64,000 bases of DNA from Micromonospora sp. WMMA1363 (GTDB lineage Bacteria; Actinomycetota; Actinomycetes; Mycobacteriales; Micromonosporaceae), in the NCBI RefSeq assembly GCF_030345795.1, contig NZ_JAUALB010000001.1, positions 1,049,001 to 1,113,000 on the forward strand. Reading direction: 5' to 3'. The position numbers and the translations under genes are program-made. The notes beneath the pieces were generated by a model. The model had not been told where the DNA came from, made no database searches, and saw nothing but the letters and a program-made list of their open reading frames with translations. Shown piece after piece: positions 32,104 through 41,609 of the stretch. Positions within the stretch are counted from its first letter, which is position 1, and each line of letters begins with the position of its first letter.

Positions 32104-34611
32104 TCAGGCCGCCGCCGGCACGGACACCAGGCCGGATCGGCGGGGGACAGCCTCCGTAGCCGCGCCGGGTTCCCCAGGCCGTCGGCTTCCCACCGGCCGC
32201 CGCCGGGCCGGTTCGGACGGTGCGGCGGACAGGCGCGGTCGCGGTGGCACGTTCCCGGCGAGGGTCCCGGTCGCGGGCCGGGGCTGCGCGACCTCGGGTC
32301 CGGTCGCGCCCGGCCGGCGCCGCACGTGCCCGACGGGCGGTGATCCGGATGTGGCGGGACCGGCATCGCCGGCCGCCGCGGCGGTGGCGGGGCGCCGCGG
32401 CGTGGGGTCGCCGGGCCTGACGGCCGACGATGCCGCCGGAGCGCGCTCGACCCGCCGCGCGGTCGCGAGCACCGGCCGGGGCGCCGCGAGGGTCGACCCG
32501 CGTGTCTCGGGCCCGCGTTGGCCCGAGGCCGCCGCAGCACCGGGCCGGCCGACCACCGTGCCGGTCATCCGACGCACCCGCTCCTGGCCAATTGGCCAGG
32601 ACGGCGCGACCGCCGGAGCCGGTCCGGGCATGCCGTCCTCGGTGGCGACCGGCCGGGTGAACGCGCCGGGCCTCCCGTTGGACGCGCGCTCCGGCGCACC
32701 GGCGGCACGGCGGACGCCGGGACCGTCCGGCCGGGCGATCCGCCGGGCGTCGGGCGTCGGGTCCGGGCCGTCGTCGACGGGCGAGCGGGTCGGGGGCACC
32801 GGCCGGGGCGCGGACGGCCCCGACCGGTGGCCTGCGCGGGTGAGCAGTTCGGCGCGGACCGTCCGGGTCAGCCGCGCGGCGGCGACCGTGGCGACCAGTG
32901 GGTCGCCCACGGCGTATCCGCCGGGCCGGGCGGCCAGCAGGTCCCGCTCGACCAGCTGACGCAGCGCTGCGACGGCCCGGCCCGGGGACCACCCGATCAG
33001 GTGGTCCACGGTGTCGGCGTCGACCGGAGCGCCGACCGCCGCGGCCGCCATCAGCACCGCCCGCTGCTGGCCGTCGAGGCGGTCCAGGCGGGCGTCGACA
33101 CTCCGGCGTACCGGATCGGGCAGCGGCGGCCGGGCGGGGACGGCCCCGCCGTCGGGCAGCGCCGCCACGTAGGCCGCGGCCCGCCCCGGGTTCCCGCCAA
33201 CCAGCGGCAGCAGGGCCGTCACCAGGGCCGCCGGCTTGCCGGCCCGGTGCAGCAGGTGACGCAGCAGCCGTCCGGCCTCCACCGAGGACAGCCGGCGTAG
33301 TGACAGCCGGCACCGGTGGTTTCGATCGCCGGTCCGAGCGTCGGCCCACTCCGGGACGTGCAGCGCCACCACGGCTAGCGGCAGGGCACGGGTGCGGGCG
33401 CCGGCGAGGAGCCGGTGCAGGAAGTGACCCAGTTCTGGAGCGCCTCGGTCGAGGTCGTCGACGGCCACCGCCACCGGCTGCCGCTCGGCGAGGGCGAGCA
33501 GGCACTCCTGCCAGACTGCCGCGCCCCGCAGGGCGTGGGTGCCCGCGTCCGGCCGGGCCAGCAGCCCCTCCAGCGCGTACACCGCCTCGGTTCGGCGGGC
33601 CGCCGGAACCAGCTCGGAAACGGCGGCGGTGAGCCGCCCGCGTACCACCGGGGACGGGTCACCGGCGCGGACTCCGGCGAACGCGCGGACCTGGTCCGCG
33701 ACGGGTGCCAGCGCCTCCTCCGGATACGGCGGGCAGCTCACCCGACACCAGCGGACCGGCGTCCCGTCGACCGCCTGTACAGCCCGGATCACCTCGTGCA
33801 GCAGCCGGCTGCGTCCGCTGCCGGCCGGGCCGGCCACCGACACCCACCGGGGCTGGCGCTCCCGCACCGCCCGCACGAGCTGGTCCCGTACGGTCGCCAG
33901 TTCCCGCCGCCGCCCGATCAACGGTCCGCCGTGGCGGGCGGGCGTCGGGCGGGTCGCGGCGGTGGCGTGCCACACCTCCAGTGGCAGTGCCTTGCCCGCG
34001 ACGGCCACCGGCGGCACCGGGCGTTGCTCGATCAACCCGTTCGTGGCCTGGTGGGTGGCCGCGCAGAGCGCCACCCCGCCCGCCGGGGCGTACTCCTGTA
34101 GCCGCGCGGCCAGGGTGATCACCGCGCCGCTCGCCGTGCCGTGCGCCCCGTCCCGGGTGGCGGCGAGGTCCACCACCGCCTCGCCGGTGGCCACCCCGAC
34201 CCGGATCCGCAGCGCCGGCCCGCCGAGCAGCGACCGCCGGTCCAGCGAGCGCTGGATCTCCAGCCCGGCCCGCACCGCGCGGTACGCGTCGAACCCGTCG
34301 GATTCCCGGGCACCGAAGAGCGCCATCACCGCGTCGCCGACGTACTTCTCCACCACGCCGCGCCAGTGCTCCAGAACTCCCGCCACGGTGTCGAAGTAGG
34401 CCCGCTGCAACGCCCGGACGTCCTCCGGGTCCAACCGGTCGATCAGCGCGGTCGACCCCACGATGTCGGCGAAGAGGACGGTCACCGTCCGCCTCTCCTC
34501 CGGCAGCGGCCAGTGTGCGGGTGGCTCGGCGACGCGGCCCGTGGGAGGCGGCGGGACCACGGCCAGGAGCCGGCCGTCGGCGTGCCGCGGACTAGCGGTG
34601 GTGGTGTACAT
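32104..34611 (-). CDS. Class III adenylate cyclase-like / AAA ATPase regulator with degenerate active sites
   Basis: An 835-residue protein: class III cyclase homology domain at about 40-185, a STAND/AAA-type NTPase at about 230-600, and a Pro/Arg/Ala-rich disordered tail of about 235 residues. Metal-binding Asp residues D49 (LFADIVGST) and D93 (EKYVGDAVM) and Lys89 are present, but the transition-state Asn is Thr166 (VITLAARL; Arg170 is kept). The ATPase P-loop reads GPAGSGRS (261-268), with Arg267 in place of the invariant Lys. It is therefore probably a sensor or scaffold, not an efficient cyclase. ATG at 34611 is chosen; the frame is open further upstream. Divergent from the LAL regulator. 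Confidence 0.85.
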   Translation of the reverse strand: MYTTTASPRHADGRLLAVVPPPPTGRVAEPPAHWPLPEERRTVTVLFADIVGSTALIDRLDPEDVRALQRAYFDTVAGVLEHWRGVVEKYVGDAVMALFGARESDGFDAYRAVRAGLEIQRSLDRRSLLGGPALRIRVGVATGEAVVDLAATRDGAHGTASGAVITLAARLQEYAPAGGVALCAATHQATNGLIEQRPVPPVAVAGKALPLEVWHATAATRPTPARHGGPLIGRRRELATVRDQLVRAVRERQPRWVSVAGPAGSGRSRLLHEVIRAVQAVDGTPVRWCRVSCPPYPEEALAPVADQVRAFAGVRAGDPSPVVRGRLTAAVSELVPAARRTEAVYALEGLLARPDAGTHALRGAAVWQECLLALAERQPVAVAVDDLDRGAPELGHFLHRLLAGARTRALPLAVVALHVPEWADARTGDRNHRCRLSLRRLSSVEAGRLLRHLLHRAGKPAALVTALLPLVGGNPGRAAAYVAALPDGGAVPARPPLPDPVRRSVDARLDRLDGQQRAVLMAAAAVGAPVDADTVDHLIGWSPGRAVAALRQLVERDLLAARPGGYAVGDPLVATVAAARLTRTVRAELLTRAGHRSGPSAPRPVPPTRSPVDDGPDPTPDARRIARPDGPGVRRAAGAPERASNGRPGAFTRPVATEDGMPGPAPAVAPSWPIGQERVRRMTGTVVGRPGAAAASGQRGPETRGSTLAAPRPVLATARRVERAPAASSAVRPGDPTPRRPATAAAAGDAGPATSGSPPVGHVRRRPGATGPEVAQPRPATGTLAGNVPPRPRLSAAPSEPARRRPVGSRRPGEPGAATEAVPRRSGLVSVPAAA

Positions 34612-34687
34612 GGGCTCGCACCCGCCCTCTCCCTCGATCGTGGCTGACGATCGGAGACTGTCACCCGTGGGCCGGCCGGGGATCTGC

Positions 34688-34700
34688 AGAACGACGTATG
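34688..34700 (-). promoter_or_regulatory. Shared upstream element, copy 1 (before the cyclase-like gene)
   Basis: On the minus strand CATACGTCGTTCT begins 90 nt before the ATG at 34611 and is followed by N3-GATC and CCGGCCGGCC. The same 13-mer with the same trailing sequence occurs at 37704-37716, 91 nt before the DUF5995 start. Likely a common promoter or operator. Confidence 0.5.
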
Positions 34701-34788
34701 TCCGCCGCCCGCAACCTTTGGTCATAATGTCGACGGGATGAGTACGAGAGGGCCGAAAGGCCTGTAGAACGGTCCACCGACCTGTGAC

Positions 34789-34794
34789 TAGGCT
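34789..34794 (+). promoter_or_regulatory. Candidate -10 hexamer of a leaderless promoter (LAL regulator)
   Basis: TAGGCT-N7-ATG, identical in hexamer and spacing to the arrangement before the NUDIX gene. No Shine-Dalgarno lies before the ATG at 34802. Confidence 0.5.
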
Positions 34795-34801
34795 TCGTGT
34801 C

Positions 34802-37693
34802 ATGGCCAGCGATGTGGACGGTGTACCGCTCGTCGGCCGGGCCGACCTAGTCCAGGTGGTACGGTCCGCGCTGCTCGGAACCGTCGCCCAGGGGCAACCC
34901 GCGGCGGTCTTCCTCACCGGTGAGAGCGGGGTGGGCAAGACCCGGCTGTTGCGCGAGGTGGGCGCGGGGCTGCGTGACGCGGGTGCCCTCGTGCTCACCG
35001 GTGCCTGCCTGGACATCGGCGACGCCTCGCCGCTGCACCCGTTGTTGCAGGCGCTGCGCCGTTTCGACGCCGAGCTGACCGCCTCGCACGCCCGCACGTC
35101 GTCGGCGGTTCGCGGCCTGCTCGGGATGTTCGCCGAGGAGACCGCCAGCCCGGACGGCGCCGGGGCGTTGTTGGAACGCGTGTCGCGCGGGCTGCACCTG
35201 ATCGCCGAGGGACGGCCGTTGGTGCTCGTCCTCGACGACCTGCAGTGGGTCGACCGCAGCACCCGTCAACTCTTGCTCTACCTGCTCGCGGGCCTGGGCG
35301 ACCTGCAACTGTCGGTGCTGGCCGCGGTCCGGGCCGAGTCGTTGCAGGGGGCGCACCCGCTGCGCCGGGTGCTGACCGAGCTGCGTCGGCTCCGCTCGGT
35401 ACGGGTGGTCGACCTGGCTCCGTTGGACCGTTCCGGCACCGAGCAGCTCGCTGCCGCGGTCGTCGGCGGACCGCTGTCTCCGGACGCCGCGGACCAGGTG
35501 TGGCAGCGCAGCGGCGGCAATCCGTTCGTGGTGGAAGAGTTGGCCCGCGACCTGCGGGACGGCCGCGACGGGCTCTCCGACACGCTGCGCGAGATCTTCC
35601 TGGCCCGGGTGGACGCGTTGCCTCAGCACGCACACGCCGTGGTGCACGCGGTTGCCGCCGGGGTGGAGCCGGTGGAGCACTGGCTGCTGGCCAAGGTGGT
35701 GCGGCTGCCGGAGGACGAGCTGATCGAGGCGGTCCGGGCGGCGGTCGCGCACCGGCTACTGGTCGGCGCCGACGACGGCTACCGACTGCGGCATCGGCTG
35801 GTCGCCGAGGTGCTGGAGCACGAGCTGTTGCCCGCGGAGCGGGCCGCCCTGCACCGGCGGTTCGCCGAGGCGTTGACGGCCGCGCCGGCCGAGCTGCACC
35901 AGGCCCGGTTGGCACACCACTGGCGGCTCGCCGGTGAACCGGCGCGTGCCCTGCCCGCCGCGGTGGCGGCGGCCGAGGAGGCGGAGCGGCTGCACGGGTT
36001 CGCCGAGGCGCACCGGCACTGGACGGCCGCGCTGCACCTGGCTGGCGAGCCCGCTGCCGGGCCGGACGCCGACCGGATCGCCCTGCTGGAACGGGCGGCC
36101 GAGGCGGCGCACCACTGCGGCGAGCACGCCCGGGCGCTGGCCCTGCTGGAGGAACTGGCCGCCGCGGACGCCGGCGGGTCCGCCTGTGCGCTGCACATCC
36201 GCCGGGCCCGTTACCTCGCCGCCGCCGGTCGGTCGGCGCTGGCCGAGGCGGAGTACCAGCGTGCGCTCGACGCCGTCGACTGCACGCCCCGCGAGCGGGC
36301 CACCGCCGCGGCCCACGTCGCCGAGCTGCTGCTGCACCTGGGCCGGTACGCCGACGCCGGTCGGCGGGCCCGGGAGGCGCTCGAGCTGTCCGCGGTGGTG
36401 GAGGGGTCCACCTCGGAGGTGGTGCTGGCGAGCGCCGCGCTCGGGTTTTCCGAGGCGTACCTGGAGGACCCGGACGCCGGCTTGGCGGTCGTGCGCCAGG
36501 CGCTGGAGACCGCCGAGCGGGCCGGCCGGCCGGAGGATGTGGCCTGCGCGTACCTGCACCTCGCCGAACTGCTCACCGGCCCGCTGAACATCCTCGAGGA
36601 GGGCGTGGTGGTCGCCCGCCGGGGTGCCGAACGGGTCGCGGAGTTGGGGCTGGGCCGCACGTACGAGACGCGGCTGCTGGCCATCGCCACCAACGGGCTG
36701 TTCCGGGTCGGCCAGTGGGCCGAGGCGGAGAAGGTGGTGGCGGCGGCGCTGCGCCACCGGCCATCCGGTGCGGACGCCGTCGAGCTGCTGCTGGCCCGCT
36801 GCCGGCTCTCCGTCGGGTACGGCGACATCGAGGCCGCTGACCGGGACCTCGACGCGGTGGCCACCCTGTGCGCGGGCGGCGGGGCGCGGCACGTGATCCC
36901 GCTGCTCACCCTGCGAGCCGGCCTGGCGATGTGGCAGGGGCGGCACGACCTGGCCCGGCAGGCCGTGCAGCGCGGCCTCATCGAGAGCCGCTCCGACGAC
37001 TTGGTGATCCTCGCCGCGTTGATCTGGCACGGTCTGCGGGCCGAGGCCGAGGCGCGCGCCAGCCGCACGATCGACGTCGACCAGACGGCGGTACGGCGGC
37101 TGCGGGAGGCCGCCGACCGGGTGGCCCGCAAGACCGAGTCGGCGGCCCGTCCGGTACGTAGCGTGGTCGACGCGTTCCTGGCGCTGTGCGCGGGCGAGGT
37201 GGGCCGGCTTGACGGGAATGCCCCGGAGCTGTGGGCCCGGTCCGTGCTCGAGTGGGACCGGCGTAACCACCCGTACCCGGCGGCGTACTCGCGGCTGCGC
37301 CAGGCCGAGGCGCTGCTTGCCCGGCGCAGCCGTAGCGCCACGGCCGCGAAGCTGCTGCGGCAGGCGTACCAGGCGGCGCAGGGGCTCGGGGCGGTGCCGC
37401 TGACCTCGGAGATCCGCACCCTGGCCGGGCGGGCGCGGGTGCCGCTGGACGAACGGGGCGCCGCCGCGGCGGGCGTCACGTCGTCCGAGGGGGACGAGTT
37501 GGCCGCGCTCACGGCCCGGGAGCGGGAGGTGCTCGCGGCCGTGGCGGAAGGGCTGACCAACAAGGAGATCGGCCAGCGCCTGTTCATCAGCGAACGGACC
37601 ATCGGCGTGCACGTGTCGCACATCTTCGACAAGCTGCATGTGCGTACCCGGGTCCAGGCCAGCGCCATCTTCTTACGCAGCCGCCCCGCGTGA
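34802..37693 (+). CDS. LuxR-family regulator of the LAL type (AAA ATPase + LuxR HTH)
   Basis: A 963-residue large ATP-binding LuxR-type (LAL/MalT-like) regulator. Residues 40-47 are Walker A (GESGVGKT), about 139-150 Walker B (LVLVLDDLQWVD), followed by a winged-helix segment and a long helical TPR-like region (about 370-860). The C-terminus carries the LuxR helix-turn-helix: LTAREREVLAAVAEGLTNKE then LFISERTIGVHVSHIFDKL. Unlike its divergent neighbour its P-loop Lys is intact. ATG at 34802 is preferred over GTG at 34784 because of the TAGGCT hexamer. Probable regulator of the flanking genes, which share an upstream element. Confidence 0.92.
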   Translation: MASDVDGVPLVGRADLVQVVRSALLGTVAQGQPAAVFLTGESGVGKTRLLREVGAGLRDAGALVLTGACLDIGDASPLHPLLQALRRFDAELTASHARTSSAVRGLLGMFAEETASPDGAGALLERVSRGLHLIAEGRPLVLVLDDLQWVDRSTRQLLLYLLAGLGDLQLSVLAAVRAESLQGAHPLRRVLTELRRLRSVRVVDLAPLDRSGTEQLAAAVVGGPLSPDAADQVWQRSGGNPFVVEELARDLRDGRDGLSDTLREIFLARVDALPQHAHAVVHAVAAGVEPVEHWLLAKVVRLPEDELIEAVRAAVAHRLLVGADDGYRLRHRLVAEVLEHELLPAERAALHRRFAEALTAAPAELHQARLAHHWRLAGEPARALPAAVAAAEEAERLHGFAEAHRHWTAALHLAGEPAAGPDADRIALLERAAEAAHHCGEHARALALLEELAAADAGGSACALHIRRARYLAAAGRSALAEAEYQRALDAVDCTPRERATAAAHVAELLLHLGRYADAGRRAREALELSAVVEGSTSEVVLASAALGFSEAYLEDPDAGLAVVRQALETAERAGRPEDVACAYLHLAELLTGPLNILEEGVVVARRGAERVAELGLGRTYETRLLAIATNGLFRVGQWAEAEKVVAAALRHRPSGADAVELLLARCRLSVGYGDIEAADRDLDAVATLCAGGGARHVIPLLTLRAGLAMWQGRHDLARQAVQRGLIESRSDDLVILAALIWHGLRAEAEARASRTIDVDQTAVRRLREAADRVARKTESAARPVRSVVDAFLALCAGEVGRLDGNAPELWARSVLEWDRRNHPYPAAYSRLRQAEALLARRSRSATAAKLLRQAYQAAQGLGAVPLTSEIRTLAGRARVPLDERGAAAAGVTSSEGDELAALTAREREVLAAVAEGLTNKEIGQRLFISERTIGVHVSHIFDKLHVRTRVQASAIFLRSRPA

Positions 37694-37703
37694 CGCGCGT
37701 ACG

Positions 37704-37716
37704 CATACGTCGTTCT
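37704..37716 (+). promoter_or_regulatory. Shared upstream element, copy 2 (before the DUF5995 gene)
   Basis: CATACGTCGTTCT followed by N3-GATCCGGCCGGCC, 91 nt before the ATG at 37795. Exact inverted copy of the 13-mer at 34688-34700. Confidence 0.5.
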
Positions 37717-37794
37717 ACTGATCCGGCCGGCCAGCTCCGGCTGCAAGGCTGTGCAGCGTCGCCGGGACGGTGACGGGAGACAGGTGGAGGAGAG

Positions 37795-38565
37795 ATGACC
37801 GAAGCGGTTTGGGGGCCCGTGCACCGGGACATCGTCGACCTGCTCGCCGACCGTCCCGCGGACGTGCCGGCAGTGGTGGACCACCTCACGAAGTTGCAGG
37901 ACATGCTGGTCCGGTTTCCTCCGCTGGAGGAGAGTTGCCCGCTGGCCGACTTCAACAAGCTCTACCTGACCATCACCGAGAGCGTGCTGAACGGCCTCTA
38001 CGACGACTGGTTCGCCGACCCGGTCTTTCTGTCCCGGCTGGACGTCGAGTTCGCCGCGCGGTACTTCGACGCGCTGCGGCTGTGGACCGATTCCAGCCCG
38101 AGCTGCCCCAGGGCGTGGTCGTGCCTGTTCCAGCGGATGCGGGGCCCGGACGCCCGGCCCCTACCGTCGGCGGCCGCCGGGGTCAACGCGCACATCAACT
38201 TCGACCTGCCGTTCGCTCTGGTGACGACATTCGACAGCCTGGAGTCGGAGCCGGTGGACGGCACCGACCAGCACCGCGACTATCTCAAGATCAACGATAT
38301 CTTCGCGGACCGGATCCCGGGGCTGCGCCGTGGGTACCTGGACCGGTGGCAGCTGCTCATCGACATGCTCAACGGGGACATCGACGACTGGTACCAGGGG
38401 GAACTGGTCGAGTACACGCGCGACGTCGCCTGGCGTAACGCGCAGAAGATCTGGCGGTGCCGGCACGACCCGACCGCCCACGAGTGCGAGCGGGCGCGAC
38501 TGGACGACAACGCCGCCCGGCTCGGCCGGCTGCTGCTGTCCCCTCTCGGGGCGTTCCTGCAGTAG
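37795..38565 (+). CDS. DUF5995 family protein
   Basis: A 256-residue soluble, helix-rich protein. The central motif AAAGVNAHINFDLPFALVTT (about 122-141) is the hallmark of DUF5995 proteins, with an HINxDL cluster that may bind a metal. Strong Shine-Dalgarno GGAGGAGAG just before the ATG fixes the start. The family has no assigned function. It follows the LAL regulator by 101 bp and shares an upstream element with the cyclase-like gene on the other side of that regulator, suggesting co-regulation. A strong hairpin terminator follows. Confidence 0.8.
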   Translation: MTEAVWGPVHRDIVDLLADRPADVPAVVDHLTKLQDMLVRFPPLEESCPLADFNKLYLTITESVLNGLYDDWFADPVFLSRLDVEFAARYFDALRLWTDSSPSCPRAWSCLFQRMRGPDARPLPSAAAGVNAHINFDLPFALVTTFDSLESEPVDGTDQHRDYLKINDIFADRIPGLRRGYLDRWQLLIDMLNGDIDDWYQGELVEYTRDVAWRNAQKIWRCRHDPTAHECERARLDDNAARLGRLLLSPLGAFLQ

Positions 38566-38578
38566 CCGGGGACGGGGG

Positions 38579-38614
38579 GTCCCCGCGCTGCGCCACGGCG
38601 CGGAGCGCGGGGAC
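38579..38614 (+). terminator. Hairpin terminator after the DUF5995 gene
   Basis: GTCCCCGCGCT (38579-38589) and AGCGCGGGGAC (38604-38614) are perfect 11-bp inverted arms with a 14-nt loop, 14 nt after the stop codon. The rest of the gap to 38874 (about 260 bp) shows no gene. Confidence 0.7.
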
Positions 38615-38874
38615 ACGTCCATCGGCCCACGGGGGTGGGCGGCCGCTGTGGGCAGCGCCCAGGCGGGCGTGACACGTGGGTACCCCCGTCCCGACGGGGA
38701 AAGCGGGTTCGTCGCGACAGGGGAACGGGTCGGCCCGGCCCGGGGGGTGTCGGCCGGCCCACCCGGGGTATGCCTGAGCCGTGACCTGTCCGGCCCGGCG
38801 GCCCGCCGCCCGACCCCGTCCCGCCGTACGATCCGGTCCGGCCCGACCCGGACAGCGCCGCACCGGCCGGGGCG

Positions 38875-39267
38875 GTGGGTGACGTGCCGCACCGATTCCC
38901 GTTCCGTTTCGACCGGCACTTCCGTCCGGCGCTGGCGGTGCTCGGTGTCCGGCCGGCGACCGCCTGGGTACGGGTCGACGACGACGAACTGGCCGTGCGG
39001 TTCGGTCCTTGGCGCCTGCACACCGGCCGACGCAACGTGGCCGGTGTCGAGTGCGGTGGACCGTACCGCTGGTGGCGAGCGGTCGGGCCGCGCCTGTCGC
39101 TCGCCGACGCGGGGGTCACCTTCGGCAGCAGCGCGGCTGCCGGCGTGTGCGTACGGTTCGCCGAGCCGGTACCCGCTCTGCTGCCGGGCGGTTGGCTACG
39201 ACATCCGGGCCTGACCGTGACGGTGGCCGACCCCGGGGCGCTCGTCCGGCTGCTCGCCGGATCCTGA
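38875..39267 (+). CDS. Conserved actinobacterial protein of unknown function
   Basis: A 130-residue basic, Trp-rich protein: HRFPFRFDRHFRPALAVLGV near the start, then VRFGPWRLHT, GPYRWWRAVGPRLSLADAG and WLRHPGLTVTVADP. The strand-rich pattern resembles small PH-like or beta-barrel proteins that occur widely in actinomycetes, but no function is known to me. Start is either GTG at 38875 or GTG at 38884; neither has a strong Shine-Dalgarno. Stands alone. Confidence 0.75.
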   Translation: MGDVPHRFPFRFDRHFRPALAVLGVRPATAWVRVDDDELAVRFGPWRLHTGRRNVAGVECGGPYRWWRAVGPRLSLADAGVTFGSSAAAGVCVRFAEPVPALLPGGWLRHPGLTVTVADPGALVRLLAGS

Positions 39268-39344
39268 CGGCGAACCAGGTCCGTCCGTTCCACCCGAACC
39301 GGGGTGTTCGCCGGCCTACCGTCGGACCGGGAGGGTGACGGAAC

Positions 39345-41434
39345 ATGGGTGACGGACGCGGGGCGCGGCCGCGCCGGTCGCATGGGCGCCGGCGTTCGCC
39401 CACCGGTCCGTCCGGGGCGGTTCGGGCGGCCCGGAGTCCGCGCCGCCCGGATCCGGGCGGGCGCCAGGTTACCCTGCCGGAGCGGGTGGCCAGCCCTTCC
39501 CGGAGCTCGGTGCCGGCGAGCCGGCTACGCCGGTGGTTGTTCCGCCACCGTGTGCAGCCGGTCGGTCCGGAGGCCGCGGAGGGGCAGGCGCGGACCCATC
39601 CCTGGTGGCAGGTGATGTGCCTGACCGGGGTGGACTACTTCTCGACGCTGGCCTATCTCCCCGGCATCGCGGTGGTCGCGGCCGGGGTCCTCTCTCCGCT
39701 GGCCACCCTTCTGATCGTCGCGTTGACCCTGTTCGGAATGCTGCCGATGTACCGGCGGGTGGCCGGGGAGAGCCCGCACGGGCAGGGCTCCGTGGCGATG
39801 CTGGAACGCCTGCTGCCGTTCTGGCGTGGAAAGGTCTTCGTGCTCGTGCTGCTGGGCTTCGTCGCCACTTCCTGGATCATCACGATCACGCTCTCGTCGG
39901 CTGACGCCACGGTTCACCTGCTGGAGAACCCGCTGCTGCCCGCGGGGGTGGGTGGGACCGCGGCGGCCGTCGGGGTCACCGTCGTGCTGCTGCTGATCCT
40001 CGGCGGGGTCTTCCTGCTCGGCTTCCGTGAGGCGGTGGCGGTGGCCATCCCGCTGGTCGTGGTGTTCCTCGCCCTCAATGCGGTGATCGTCGCAGTCGCG
40101 CTGGTCGAGATCGTGGCGGACGCCGACACCGTCGGCGACTGGACCGGCGCGCTGACCCGGGCCGGCTCCCCGGGTGGGGTGGCGCTGACCGCGGTGCTGG
40201 CCTTCCCGCTGCTGGTGCTGGGCCTCTCCGGCTTCGAGACCGGCGTGAGCATGATGCCGCTGGTCGCCGGGGCGGGTCCGGACCGCAGGACCCGACTCGC
40301 CGCCCGGATCCGAAACACCCGCCGGCTGCTCACCGCGGCGGCGGTGATCATGTCGGTCTACCTGGTCACGACCACTTTCGTGACCACTGTGCTCATCCCA
40401 GAGGGTGAGTTCGGACCCGGGGGGTCGGCGTCCGGCCGGGCGCTGGCGTACCTGGCCCACGAGCACGTCGGGGAGGCCTTCGGCACGGTGTACGACCTCA
40501 GCGGCGTGCTGATCCTGTGGTTCGCCGGGGCCTCGGCGATGGCTGGCCTGATCAACATCGTGCCCCGGTACCTGCCGGCATACGGGATGGCTCCCGAGTG
40601 GGGGCGTGCGGTCCGTCCCGTGGTGATCGTCTATACCCTGGTCAGCGTGGCGATCACGGTCGTCTTCCGGGCTGACGTCAACGCCCAGGCCGGGGCGTAC
40701 GCCACCGGCATCCTCGCGATGATGGTGTCCGCCGCGGTCGCCGTGGCGATCTCCGCGGCGCGTCGCCGGCGGCGTCGCCTCGCCATCGGCTTCGCGGTGC
40801 TCACCCTTGTGCTGTTGTACGCGCTCGCCGAGAACGTCGTCACCAAACCGGACGGGATCACGATCTCCGCCCTGTTCATCGTCGGTATCGTCGTGGTCTC
40901 GCTGATCTCCCGGGTGACCCGGACGACCGAACTGCGCACGGAGCGGATCGAGTTCGACCGACCGGCGCGGCGGTTCATCGCGGAGTCGATCGCGCATGAC
41001 GGCAGGTTGCACCTGATCGCCCACAAGCCCGCGCACGGAGCGATCAAGGAGTACACGCTCAAGGAGCGGGCCCAGCGTGGGATGAATCCGGTGCCGGGGG
41101 AGGGGGACGTCCTCTTCTGGAGATCGACGTGGTGGATCCATCGAAGTTCAGCGACGTGCTGCGGGTCCGTGGCGTGCAGGTGGGCGGGTTCCGGGTGCTC
41201 CGGGTCGACAGCTCGGCGGTCCCGAACGCGATCGCCGCGATCCTCTTGGCGCTGAGGGACGCGACCGGCGTCCGTCCGCACGCCCACTTCGAGTGGTCCG
41301 AGGGTAGTCCGATTGCGCACCTGCTGCGTTACCTCATCCTCGGTAGGGGTGACACTCCGCCGGTGGTCCGGGAGATCCTCCGCAAGAGCGAACCGGATCC
41401 GACCCGACGCCCCGGCATCCACGTGGGCGGTTGA
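39345..41434 (+). pseudogene. APC-superfamily amino acid permease, broken by a one-base deletion near 41117
   Basis: A roughly 690-residue APC permease with a C-terminal cytoplasmic domain. The N-terminal frame (39345 to about 41117) reads [20 protein letters not shown], a dozen membrane helices, and [15 protein letters not shown]. At 41113-41119 the frame GDVLF must shift into another frame that continues [20 protein letters not shown] to the stop at 41434; one extra C in CTCTTCTGG would restore it. Without it the protein ends at 41255 in an unrelated Arg/Ser-rich tail. All transmembrane segments are intact, so it could still function, or this could be a sequence error. ATG at 39345 has GGAGGG upstream. 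Confidence 0.75.
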
Positions 41435-41609
41435 CGCGTCGTACCGCGCCGAAAGCGGCAATGTGAAGGCGATTGGGTGATTCATTTATATGAGCCCCAC
41501 TCGGATCCCTTTATCCCCGTACGGTGACGTTCGGTGTCGGTCGCGAGGTCGGTGCCTCGCCGCCCGGACCGGTGCGGCCAGTCATGCACGAGGGAGAGGC
41601 AGGAGCTCG

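Noticed and set aside
34723..34728. CATAAT as a -10 box between the cyclase-like and LAL genes
   Set aside because: No acceptable -35 at the right distance, and the TAGGCT hexamer explains the LAL start better.
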